Below, one piece after another: positions 47,300 to 57,817 of a stretch of DNA of 64,000 nucleotides. The stretch lies in contig NC_057924.1 in NCBI RefSeq assembly GCF_018873765.1, forward strand, positions 6,386,001 to 6,450,000, in the 5' to 3' direction. The stretch's first letter is position 1. Every line of letters begins with the position of its first letter. The notes under the pieces are model-generated. The model was given only the letters and a program-made list of their open reading frames with translations. It was not told where the DNA came from and made no database searches. A program made the position numbers and the translations under genes. This stretch comes from Telopea speciosissima (taxonomy: Eukaryota; Streptophyta; Magnoliopsida; Proteales; Proteaceae).

Positions 47300-47929
47300 A
47301 ATCGATGACTACAGAAAAATAGCAACTTCACTTCTGTTGATAGGTTGGTAATGTCCTATAGTAAAATCTTAAACATCTTTCAAGATGTAAGACCTCTAAT
47401 CCCTGCTTTCGAGTCTTTTAATTTTTTTTCATATTCCCAGGAAGGCCAGGAGTCACTTGGCTCGGAAGGCCTTGTCCTGTGAGGACTAAATGGCCGCTCT
47501 CCTTTCCTGTTTTTCTGAGCAATGTCGCTTAGAGACCTTGTGCTTTTCTCGCCTTAATGAATGATCTCTTTTCTACTAAAAAACAAATGTTCTATAGTAA
47601 GATGCAAGATGCCCAGGATTTTACAATGAAATCTTTTCAGGGCAGATTGTCATTTTTTAGGCTGTATTGTCCAAGTTGTAATGAGATTGGTTGGGTGACA
47701 TGAGTCTGTTTCTCATTGGCTCGGTGAACCTATCCCAAGAATCAACTATAACAAGCCAACATAAGCCTGGCTCAGTCAAGTACCGACCGAGTTAATTAGG
47801 GATCACTGCCAATCCTAAGGAACCCCGGTTCAGCCTTTGGGTAGACCAGAGAAACCCCGGACTCATGTGAGACCCGCCCTAAATCCTTGATTGGTAGGAG
47901 AGAACAATCCTTCAATGACCTTATCGTTT
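47300..47929. other. 3' flank of RsgA gene, intergenic
   Basis: No gene recognised. 47440-47560 has GGCTCGGAAGGCCTTGTCC and nearby T/C-rich words of unknown origin. Confidence 0.4.
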
Positions 47930-47937
47930 CCTCCTTC

Positions 47938-48415
47938 TAGGGCTGCAGCAGGGTTGGGTTGGGCTGAGCCTTTTAAAACCCCAGCCCAACCCTGAGTCAC
48001 CTTAGCTGGGCCCAAGCCCGACCCGAAAAATCTAACTCTGACCCGTTCTCAAGGTCGGGCCGGGCTGACCCTAATTGGCCCTGATCATGGGGGAAAGGAG
48101 ATATGCATGGGCTGGCCAAGTTTAGAAGGGAGATGCATGTGTTGGCTAGGCTGGGAAAGGGAGATGCATGAGCTGGCCAAGCTGGTAAGAAGAAGAAGAA
48201 AGGAGAAAGAAGAGGAAGAAGAAGACAGGGTTGGGTTGGGTTGGGTCAGGCCGGGCTCAGCCTAAGGCATCAACCCTAACCTGGCCCGGCCCGGCCCTGA
48301 CTCAGGGCCAGAAATTCCCAATCCTGACCCGCCCTCAGGGCCAAGGTATCTCAACCTAGGCCCTTGTTCGGGCTCAGGACGGGCTCGGGCCATCAAAGCC
48401 AAACTTGCACCCCTA
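47938..48415. mobile_element. hAT-type non-autonomous element with 8-bp target duplication
   Basis: 478 bp. Ends TAGGGCTGCA and, inverted, TAGGGGTGCA. CCTCCTTC lies directly on both sides (47930-47937 and 48416-48423), the 8-bp duplication of hAT elements. The interior is very GC-rich and made of GGGCCGGGCTGA / CAGCCCAACCC words around an AAGAAGAAGA stretch. No transposase. Short terminal repeats plus repetitive interior fit the hAT MITEs known in plants. Confidence 0.8.
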
Positions 48416-48423
48416 CCTCCTTC

Positions 48424-49124
48424 AACTAAGAACTCTTTTTTTGATTCTTTTTTTTTCCCACCCATATTTGGGGTTTTTTCTCCTAATGTTGGGCATTAAT
48501 ACAGAATGGAGAAAAGTTCTTTGTGAGAGAGTGTATTGTCCACGTTTAAAAACATATTGTAAAATGACCATTCCACCCCCATAAAAGACGAAAATCCATC
48601 CTCTCATGATGCCAACATATGCTCTTATAGGCCTTGCGTATTTGTGGGTGCCATGCTCCCCCACAAAGAACGACAATCCATGTAGAATATATTCTGAGAA
48701 AGCATACAAAATACAGCCTTAATTGGATTAAGTTTTTCTTTCCACACTACTATTATTACTAGAGAGGGTGTTTAGGGGAGGGGAGGGGAGGGGAGGGGGG
48801 GGGGGGAAGTAGAGTCGCACTTTATTGCATTGTTGTTTTATGTATGAGAGAAAGAACATTGTGTGGTTGCATGGCTGGTGCAATTAGTCGAATTGAAATA
48901 ATTTATTACGGACTATTGGATCTATTGTAGGTATTAATTTAACACAAAAGGTTTCGTACACAATCAATCATACTTTCAATTGTTGGATAGGAATGATTGT
49001 GTACTATACATGACTTCTCATCCTCATTCAATGGTTGCAAACACAGATGTGCAATGTACATGATTGTGTATTTAATAATTAAGGGCAAGAGATCATTGTT
49101 TAATCGTGTAGATGAGAGCAGAAA
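48424..49124. other. Intergenic
   Basis: No gene. It includes the (GGGGA) array at 48774-48806. Confidence 0.4.
48774..48806. repeat. (AGGGG)n tract ending in a G run
   Basis: Five AGGGG units, then about 12 G bases. Strong G-quadruplex potential on the plus strand. Confidence 0.9.
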
Positions 49125-49272
49125 GAGAATGCTGCTTGGTCATGTGGGGGACTAATGAAGGGATATACAAGGGCATCAATAGGGGTGAGTTTTCATTTGA
49201 TACGGTTGAAATGGTCATTTCAGGGGAAATTTATCTGGGCGCAGAGTCACGCAACCAAGCAATGTTCTTTAT
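49125..49272. mobile_element. MITE, family B
   Basis: The left arm AGAGAATGCTGCTTGGTCAT pairs with the right arm CGCAACCAAGCAATGTTCTT. The interior keeps GAAATGGTCATTTCAGGGG. Diverged but recognisable. Confidence 0.6.
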
Positions 49273-50275
49273 CTCGTAAAATATATCATATGCATGGTTA
49301 CCACACCAAAACATTGTAGTTTGGCCATAACCCATAGGCATATGAAGGGTCAATATTCGGACTTGGTCAATGATGAATCATCATTTTTCCCCCTATTGTA
49401 CGAAGTCTGCCGTGCTTTTAAAGTACAACCACGATAATGACAGAATCCTTTCCTTTCACCTAGATAACTCGATCCATTAATTTTATAAATATATCATACG
49501 TTTGCCGATATGGTCACCAACGGTATTCTAGTTTGGCAATGACCCATTTCTCTCTCTACTTAACCAATTAAACTTGTTTGCCAAAAAAAAACCAATTAAA
49601 CTTGTATTATGAAAGGCTTTAGCGTAGCTCAATGGACAAGGGAGCGCTGAGTTCCACTCCCCTTACTCCCCTTGGGTCAACTTCACGGTTTCTGTGATTC
49701 TCATAGGATCCAGTAGTGTCTGAAAGGGCGTATGCGTGTTGGCCTGGAACTATTCAAGTTAAAGGTCCTTAACCCCCTCCCCCCCCCCCCTCAAAAATAA
49801 AATAAAATAGATATTTTATAAAATTATAATAAAAAAAACCGTACCCAATGAACAAGGTTTCCACGTTTATCCTATAAAATAATAATAAAGAAAATAAACC
49901 ACAATCATTATCTAAAATGTTTTAAGGAAATCTCCACTTCTTATCTTTTATTTTAAAAAAAAAACCTTCTTATCCTTGCAAACGCCAAGAAAACCGTATA
50001 AAAAATGTACGATTTTCATTTCTTTTATTCTGGTAGTATCCAGACACAGCCTGATATTCATGTATTTGACCATCTACTGTTTCTTCACAAGTTTCATTCC
50101 GCTCATGGGATTGCAAAAATTCTAAATATAAGAAGTCTCCATAAAATTTCTAGCATAATCTGATTATCATGTGATAATAGACTAGATATTTTTTTTTTTG
50201 TAATATTCTATAGTAAGAAGTTAGTAACAAAGAAACTTCTTCTCCCCCCCTCCCCCAAAGGGCCCCCCTCCCCCA
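49273..50275. other. Intergenic, AT-rich
   Basis: 49616-49690 has a weak A-box-like TAGCTCAATGGACAAG without a good B box. No gene seen. Confidence 0.4.
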
Positions 50276-50415
50276 AAGGGAGAAAGTTCTCTGAGTCTAT
50301 CTCTCTTCTTTCCATTTGAAAAGATACATCTACCCCTCTACCCCTTGTTTTGAGGAGAAGAGAACACATGAAAGTACTTGCGTAGACCACACTCCCGGAC
50401 AGAAAACTTCCCCCA
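50276..50415. mobile_element. MITE, family A, internally deleted
   Basis: The right half is standard (GTAGACCACACTCCCGGACA, then GAAAACTTCCCC). The left half goes from AGAAAGTTCTCTG straight to AGTCTATCTCTCTTC and lacks the GGAGTGTGGCCTACACCAGC part. It sits directly upstream of the probable leader of the F-box/kelch gene. Confidence 0.65.
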
Positions 50416-51996
50416 ACAACCAAAAGAAGTTTCTTTGTTTGATTAATATTTCCAAGATTCTTCTTATTAACGTCTTCGCTGATATATCTATGACGTTTAG
50501 ATTTGCTGACAGTGTTGCCCAGTTGGCCTTTAAATCTCTTCGTTTCTTCCTTCCCTCCCTTCCATGGAACATCTGGCAATTTGGCATTGTAAGTCTAAGG
50601 TCTGAACTGAAACTAAGGCCTCCTCTGTTATCGCCGCTAAGAGAACTTGATATTGAAGCTCCAAACATTTTCCTCTTTCCTTCAGGTAATTTTAGCTTCA
50701 GTTGTTGTGTTCTCGTTTTAGAATTCCTTGCAGAGTTGCAGGTCTTTTAATTCCTGTTTTATTCTTTTTTTTTCTCATTCCTTTAAATTGGAATTTTGTC
50801 GAAATCGGACCTGAACTTCACTTTATACTTGATATTATTCGGCTACTTGGTGTCGTCGGCGGGATTTTAGATAAAAGTTTTTTTCTTGTGGTTGACAATT
50901 CCACCTTTTCTTTCCCCCTCCCCCCCCACTTGCCTCTGTTTCGTCTTCAAGGGTTATCCAATTACCCTTTTTTTTAAAAACTGGGATATTGGACGTTATC
51001 TTCTTCCAATATTTCTTTAGCTACCGTTTCATCGAAATTGTCAGTCAATCAGAACCTTTATTGAGTACTTTGATCAAGCAATAGTGTTACTTGAGCTTCT
51101 GATTTTGATTTATAGTGCTAGGAGTTGTGTCATGCCGTCTCTTTTGTTTAGGTTGCCGGGAAATTGTACTTCTAGTGACCGGAATTATTCAACAGCTTCA
51201 GCGGTTGGTGGACCTTTTTTTCCTTACATAAATTTCCCTCCTAAAAAGTAAAGACTCGTCTTTTGTTTATTTGTTTGTTGGATATTTTTTTTTTTTTTAA
51301 ATTTATTGATATGATTAATATGATTTGTTTATGGTTTCAGATGGATGAGAGGTAAAGGGGAAGGGGGTACCCATTATATCTTTACAGAGATATCAATTTC
51401 TTATTTTTCTTCTTCCTTTAAAATTTTAATTGACTGCTGCATATGAATAGTGTCAAAAGCCTTGATCTTCAGCTCCTAGGAGAAGTTGGTGAAGGAAATA
51501 GCTAATGTGATTAGATTTGTTTCAGGTGGTTGTGAATTTTGGTAAAATGGAAGTTACAGGGGGCTAAAAGTTATCAGGTTCTATGGAATTGACTGGTGCG
51601 GTTTTTCTTGCAATTCCTTTTGTGTCTTTTACTAATTTTTGGGTGTTGTGTTTCTAATATCTTTAGATATCATATTAGAATATATTTCTGTCTTTTGTAG
51701 ATATTTGGGCAGTGTGGGGGCCTTTGCGCAATTCATTCAACATAATCAGTCTTAGTCTCAACAGATCCACAGGCAAGAGGTGCTCTGGCATGGAATATGA
51801 ATTAGATTGGACAAAACCCACAAAATCCTTGTCATTTACGATTCAGAATCTCTACTCTCTGATATATTTCATGCCTTGGTCTCTTAAAATCCCCATAGGT
51901 GATGCTAATCCTGAATTCGTTTAATTATATTTCTGCCAAGCATCGGACTTCGTTCTTATAATCTCTTTTGATTAATCCAACTGCCCAATTTAGAGA
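50416..51996 (+). promoter_or_regulatory. Promoter and probable intron-containing leader of the F-box/kelch gene
   Basis: A strong donor-like TTCAG/GTAATT after 50685 and an acceptor-like TTTAG before 51994, three bases from the start codon, suggest a leader exon ending at 50685 and one or more leader introns. 51712-51899 could be a further leader exon. Several short upstream ATG frames lie here. The boundaries are inferred. Confidence 0.35.
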
Positions 51997-53409
51997 ATGC
52001 CTGGTTTTGTGAATAGCAAGAAACCATTCACAGATTCAGAAATGTGTTTCTCCACTACAGTCCAGAAAGATATGCCAGGTCATTCAAATATGAATCCTCA
52101 GTTAACCTCTCGAGCACCTAATGAGTTTTACAGCCCTATCTTACCTGGCCTCCCTGATGATGTGGCAAAGTACTGCCTTGCATTTGTTCTCCCAACTAAT
52201 TTTCCGGCAATGGGTGCTGTGTGCAAGCAATGGAGGTCATTTATCCTAAGCAAGGAATTCGGTACTTTGAGGAAACAGGCTGGGAGGGTTCAGGAATGGC
52301 TTTATGTCTTAACTGGAGATGCAGATGGAAAGGAGAGCCACTGGGAGGTGTTGAGTTGCTTGGGAAATGAACAATATCTCCTTCCTCCTATGCCTGGTCC
52401 AGTGAAAGCTGGTTTTGGAGTGGTTGTCCTTGATAGGAAGCTTCTCATTATTGCTGGCTATCTGGCATCTGAAGGGACCAGAGTTGTCTCTGCAGATGTT
52501 TACCAATATGATTCTTGTTTCAACAGGTATGCTTCTTATGACATTATTCTCCAAAAATAGAATGGCACTAAAGAAAAAAGCATTGTTCTTGACATACAAA
52601 TACATGATAACATTGTTTTCTGATTTGTATTATATATAGAGAAAAGGTGTGGGGTTGATGTGCAGTTTGTTTTGTAAAATCTTGCTTCTTAATTTCTGCA
52701 GTGAAATAAGAAGTATGGATTCAATTACTTATGTTTCTATCAGCTCCCCAGGGTGTTGTAATTGTTTCTCCCCGAATGCAGGTGGAGCACATTGGCGAAG
52801 ATGAATGTGGCACGCTATGACTTTGCTTATACTGAAGTTGATGGCAAGGTGTATGCAGTAGGGGGCTATGGAGCTGATAGTGAGAGCCTCTCAAGTGCTG
52901 AGGTGTATGATCCATACAAAAATGAGTGGACACTAATAGAGAGTCTTCGTTGTCCAAGGTGGGGTTGTTTTGCCTGTGGGTTGCAGGGGAAGCTCTATGT
53001 AATGGGTGGTCGGTCAAGCTTTGCTATTGGCAACTCAAGAGTTGTGGATGTTTACAACCCTGAGGTCCACACTTGGTTTGAGACGAAGAATGGGTGTGCT
53101 ATGGTCACAGCACATGCTGTGCTGGGCGAGAGACTCTTCTGCATGGAGTGGAAGAACCAGCGTAAGCTAGCTATATTCAACCCTGCTGACAACTCATGGG
53201 AGATGGTCCCTGTTCCATTGACAGGAAGCTCAAGTATCGAGTTTCGGTTTGGGACACTGGATGGGAAGCTTCTACTGTTCTCCTTGGAGGAGGAAGCAGA
53301 TTATCAAACATTGGTGTATGATCCGGAAGCAGCACCAGGCTCTGAGTGGCAGACCTCTGCAATTAAGCCATCCGGTCTATGCTTGTTCAGTGTCACAATC
53401 AAGGCATGA
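51997..53409 (+). CDS. F-box/kelch-repeat protein
   Basis: Probable substrate-receptor subunit of an SCF ubiquitin ligase. Exons 51997-52526 and 52782-53409 join in frame (AAC AG/G TGG) into 385 residues, typical of two-exon plant F-box/kelch genes. The F-box is at about 48-90 (LPGLPDDVAKYCL, then VCKQWRSF). Kelch repeats follow with the GG and W signs: VYAVGGYGA, SSAEVYDPYKNEW, LYVMGGRSS, VVDVYNPEVHTW, LAIFNPADNSW. The ATG is the first in frame after a leader acceptor and opens MPGFVNSKK, like the recalled Arabidopsis At1g67480 protein. It neighbours RsgA in the same orientation. The substrate is unknown. Confidence 0.95.
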
Positions 53410-54102
53410 AGAAATTTGCATTTACAGAGTCTTACATAATATGACCTTTAAAGTCTATGATGTACTTGTGCAATTTCTGGGATCTCTTTGGTCTATTTTC
53501 TATTTGTAATTATGACCTGTGTATGAAAAATCATTTATGAGAATTCTGTAATATGCCATAAATAACAGCTGTTTGGTTACTGGTAGACAAATTGTGTCAT
53601 AGAATGAGAATTGTGTTTGGTCTATCAATGTACAGAATTCTTTAACTTTTGATTCCTCTAGTCTTTTTTTTTTTTTAAATTTCATCAAACATTTGAAATG
53701 CATGCTGAAGGCTTTGAAGACTAGTGGAAGTCATCTATTATTGGTGTGAAAGAGAGTTAGCCATATCCAATTGTACGCATTGTGGGGTTAGCTTTGGCCA
53801 CGATTTCTTTTCACTTTTTGCAATCTTGTTTCCTACTACTACTAAATGAAACAGGATTGCCTTGTCACATGAACCACAATCTCCTTTGTTCCTCACATTC
53901 GCAAGAAACTCCATCTCTTCTGAGACCTCGCCATCAGACCTGCTACTCGAAGTCTCCAAACTTTTAGATTTGTCTGCTGTTACATGAGAACGATGAAACC
54001 CATCTTTGTAAACAATCTTGTTTCCCTCCAAGTCTCCATTTTTCTCTTAAAGTGTTCGCATCTCTCTCTGCTTGTCGAAATGGATTCTCCAACAAACAGC
54101 CG

Positions 54103-54146
<44 letters not shown>

Positions 54147-54847
54147 TTTGAAACTTCCCCCCTGTTTTGGCTGGGCTGGATCCTCTAGCTCATGCCACAG
54201 CTGAAGGAGAGCCAGATCCTTAGAACATGTGCTCGTTAAAGGGTAGGAAATAAATGAAAATAATTGACTTGTGATCATAAATCATATATAACTCTCAAGC
54301 TATTTGCCATTTTTTATTTATTTTAATTTATATTAAATAGAAATAAAATTCATTAATCCTACAAAAAGCTACATAAATAGAAATATGTCAGATAAATAGA
54401 AACATAAATCATATAAAAAGAACCTAAATTAGGCCATTATTTAGAGAGAGAGAGATTACTCCACCAAAGAACTTTTTTCCTATATCAATTTAGGGGAAAA
54501 CATGTGTGTACATCACTCTCACGCTCTCTCTCTCTCCGCCCTGATCATATGAGGTCCCTCTGTATACGAATCATTAGTCACTCCTCCCATGCACCCATTA
54601 GCTGAGTGTGGGAAATGCTATTAGATACTAATGGCATAGGAAGGGAGTGCATCAATGAGTAGCGAAGAAATGTTTACATAAGGGGCAAAGAGATTATTTC
54701 ATGAGAGAGAGATGCAAGCGTACCCTCCATGATCAACTTAGATAACCTTTCCCATGTTGAGAACCTTGTATATAAAATACCTTTTGAATTTATGCCACGT
54801 ATTGAAATGACATTGATGAAACTTCATATCGCTGTATATAAAATAAA
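53410..54847. other. 3' flank of F-box/kelch gene and intergenic
   Basis: No gene. 54500-54760 has loosely paired CTCTCTCTC / GAGAGAGAG arms with family A-like words (CATTTCATGAGAGAGAGATG). The rest is AT-rich. Confidence 0.4.
54105..54142. repeat. (GA)n microsatellite
   Basis: About 19 GA units, 700 bp downstream of the F-box/kelch stop codon. Confidence 0.95.
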
Positions 54848-55012
54848 GAGATTTCGTTCTATGTCCGAGAGTGTAGTGTTCATTAGCGTTCTCTGAGTCT
54901 CTCTCTCTCTCTCTCCTCCCACAACAAGGAGCACATATATCATTTCATAGAGAGAGAGGAGAGAGAAATACACAGGGAGACATTAGCATACGTTACGCTC
55001 CCAAACAGGGAA
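54848..55012. mobile_element. MITE, family A
   Basis: The left end TTCGTTCTATGTCCGAGAGT pairs loosely with the right end ACGCTCCCAAACAGGGAAAA, and CTCTCTCTCTCCTCCC pairs with GGAGAGAGAAATACACA. The spacer keeps CATATATCATTTCATAG. Diverged. Confidence 0.55.
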
Positions 55013-55363
55013 AATTGCCCCTAAAATAAAATTATTTATAAACTTTAGTTGAGAATTATTGATCATTCTCTCTTTTGCTTATATAATAGTTGTGATAAAG
55101 GATAGAAGAGAAAAAGGAAATACAAAGCTAAGAGATCTCTAAACATGAGCACTTGAATAGGTCTATTTAAGACCATATGACTCTAAAGGTAAGATTTTGT
55201 AGTTGCTCATATTTTTTATTTCATTTTTTCTAGTTTTGTTTTATGGGAAAAGACTAGGCACAATGCCCACATACCTCAAACTAATGCCCATTGTAGGCGG
55301 CTGGACAGTTGGGTCTAGCGTAAGACCATAGAAGATCGATAGTTTGACCCTCCCATCGAATCG

Positions 55364-55726
55364 TTATCCTTTGTTGTCCGCTGCCCGAACAGCACCTGCT
55401 GTCCCCTCACATGGGAGGTGAAATGACGACTTAACCTCCCTGTCCGAACACGCTGCCCAAGGGAGGTTAAGTCGTCATTTCGCGCCCCATGTGAGGGGAC
55501 GGATCTTTATCTCTTGAGGTACGCTGACCGGTACAGTTGTGCGGTTCCTCTCATAGGGGGTTAAAATGACCATTCTACCCCCTGATCGAACACACTGCCT
55601 GGGTGGGATCCAACCCCCTTTTATTAGAGGTACTAGGGAACCGTACCAGGCAGAGAAACCACAGGGGATAAAAATTTGTAAAGGGACAGCACTGTGCTGT
55701 TTTGGGCAGCGAACAACAAAGGATAA
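55364..55726. mobile_element. Nested inverted-repeat element
   Basis: Outer arms 55364-55395 and 55694-55726 are inverted copies (TTATCCTTTGTTGTCCGCTG and its reverse), nearly identical over 32 bases. Inside are two complete hairpins: 55401-55500, with 40-base arms identical at about 37 positions and a 20-base loop, and about 55529-55650, with arms around CGGTACAGTT..GGTTCC and GGAACCGTACC. Non-coding. The arrangement looks like one MITE carrying another, or a repeatedly duplicated foldback element. Confidence 0.75.
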
Positions 55727-56941
55727 AAATTCACCCTTTGTTGACCTCTTGTGGGTCCTTGTCGGGCCCTAGTAAGCTCCTTGTCTGCCCTAGATGTCGG
55801 GCTTCGCCCAAAAAGATAAACTTGCCAAAGATTTGAAAACCATAATAGTGAGGCTTCGCCCCCAAAAAAAAATCTTGCCAAAGGAATAAATAATCGGTAT
55901 CGGAATCGGTTTTTTGCCAATACTGATCCAGATCGGTCTGTATTTCTTCAGATCGGATGGACTTACCCCCATTTTTCTTCAAATATATACATCTAATACC
56001 GATTCCTCAAACTACAGTTGGATGTCAAGAGGAGGCAAAAACGGTGCTTGGGTCCAAATTTCGTCAAAAACACAGAAGGATGAGAGAGTAATAGTGGAAT
56101 GAAGTTCAAAATCGCAAACTTATAAAACCAGTGAAGTTCTTTGGCTTTAAAGAAGAAGAACTAAGTCGCGCAGGTTGGGATGGAAATATTGGATCGGTCG
56201 ATGTGCCAATCCATCGATCCATATCTGATTGTAATTCTTGATCCAATCTAGGATACCACCCTAGGATGGGTCAAGTATTGAGATTGGTGGGTGCCGATAC
56301 CGAACCAGATCGACCAATATCTGTGATCGATACCTCATGGTGATATGGAAAGTAATTCCTAAATTTGGGATTGTAAAGCTTGCCTTCATCGTTTCTCCCC
56401 CGGGGATTTATTTGTGGTATCAGACTATCAGAATCGCCATGAGAGCTTAATGGGTGAACTCTCGATTAAGAAACTGAAGCTTACTATGAACCCAATCCCA
56501 CCCTGCTGTTGAAGTTTTAACTCAGCATCAACGAAATGAAAGCCATCACGAACAAGAAAGACGGAATGGGTTTTTTTCTCGTTCCAGAACAAGATCCATT
56601 GTTGTCCCCATTCTAAGAATTCAGAATAAGAACGTATACCAAACACCATTTTTATTGCTCCAGAATGCATTTTAGATCCAGAACAGGTTCTGATATTGCA
56701 GACCAAACACAAGGGGGGTGAATGTTCACGTAAGTGAACATTTGAACGACTCACAGCCGTTCAGATGAAACATTCTCACAGAATAGATTCTATCTGAACG
56801 GCCCTGCACACACCAAACACAGCCTTAGTTTTTCGAGAACAGGCTTAACGGTCCACAGTTATGACTGCTTGGTCTGCTGGTTGATAACCTAACCGTAGGT
56901 AGAATAGCCAACATTTATTCGGCACTATATTAGTGAGTTTT
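55727..56941. other. Intergenic with degenerate repeats
   Basis: 55800-56000 and 56170-56345 are ATCGGTAT/GATCGG-type repeat words. 56440-56790 contains GAACATTTGAACGACTCAC and similar words that may be part of an element with unclear ends. No gene. Confidence 0.4.
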
Positions 56942-57010
56942 TATCGTCTGCGATTCCCTGACCGGGTCCACCCTCCTCTTGTGAGAGGCACTAGGGAACT
57001 ACAGACGATA
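56942..57010. mobile_element. Small foldback element
   Basis: The arms TATCGTCTGCGATTCCCT and, inverted, TATCGTCTGTAGTTCCCT agree at 15 or 16 of 18 positions around a 33-base loop that begins GACCGGGTCC. It shares the TCCCT..CTAGGGAAC style with the second hairpin at 55529-55650. Confidence 0.6.
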
Positions 57011-57038
57011 CCGATTCCTATATTAGTGGCACTGATTA

Positions 57039-57381
57039 ACGGTGTCAATTTTGAGCCTAAACCAAAACTCGAACTGAAAAGGGCCATTTAAAACCGTACC
57101 AAATCAAACAGAAAAGACTATATTGGATTTGGTTTGAAAATTGAATTATTATTTTGGTTTAGTTTTAAAGTTATAACAGTTCATGCAAATCAAACCGAAT
57201 CTGAACCAAAAGGCATAAAAATATCGAATAGGCTGAGCTGAAATTTTAAAATGGTATAAGAACCGAATACATGAAAACCAAATCAGTTCGGTCTATGCTT
57301 TAGCTTTTTTAGATCTATTTGGTTCGGTTTGTATATATTGTATCCTAAACCGCATCAAAACCAAACCGATTGACACCCTTA
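57039..57381. mobile_element. hAT-like MITE
   Basis: Left end AACGGTGTCAATTTTGAGCC and right end, inverted, TAAGGGTGTCAATCGGTTTG share the GGTGTCAAT terminus of plant hAT MITEs. The interior is AACCAAA/TTCGGTTT-type repeat. No clean 8-bp duplication found. Confidence 0.55.
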
Positions 57382-57817
57382 GATTATTAACTGAGCAGAA
57401 GTAGAACTCAACATCAACATTGAAAATCATGACTATACATTGGTGAGTCAGATATATCATATGCCAATAATTTCACTCCTTCCCTCTCAAATGGCAATAG
57501 AGTTACCAAAAAATAATGGCAAAAAAGTATTTTAGATGGCCCAGCCAAGAAACCCTCCCTAAAGGGCTGATCTAGTGCCATATCGAAGCGTGATTTGGTG
57601 ATTCCCATAGTTGGATAAATGAGGCATGGTCGATCAAAGAAACCATTACCCTTTCCCAGATTTTTTACGCTATTTTGCAAACCAATCATGAAACTTATAG
57701 GGAAAAAGAAGTGAACCCTGTTCATGTCAGCATTTGATGATGCTGTTAACCTATGCACAGTTGGGAAACTTGGCACAGTTGACCAATGGTATTTAGCAGA
57801 CGAAACCTTTGATGATT

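Noticed and set aside
49616-49690. tRNA gene on the plus strand starting GTAGCTCAATGG
   Set aside because: Only an A-box-like stretch; no B box and no cloverleaf.
55364-55726. CRISPR array or bacterial-type repeat
   Set aside because: Repeats are inverted, not direct with spacers, and the context is a plant genome.
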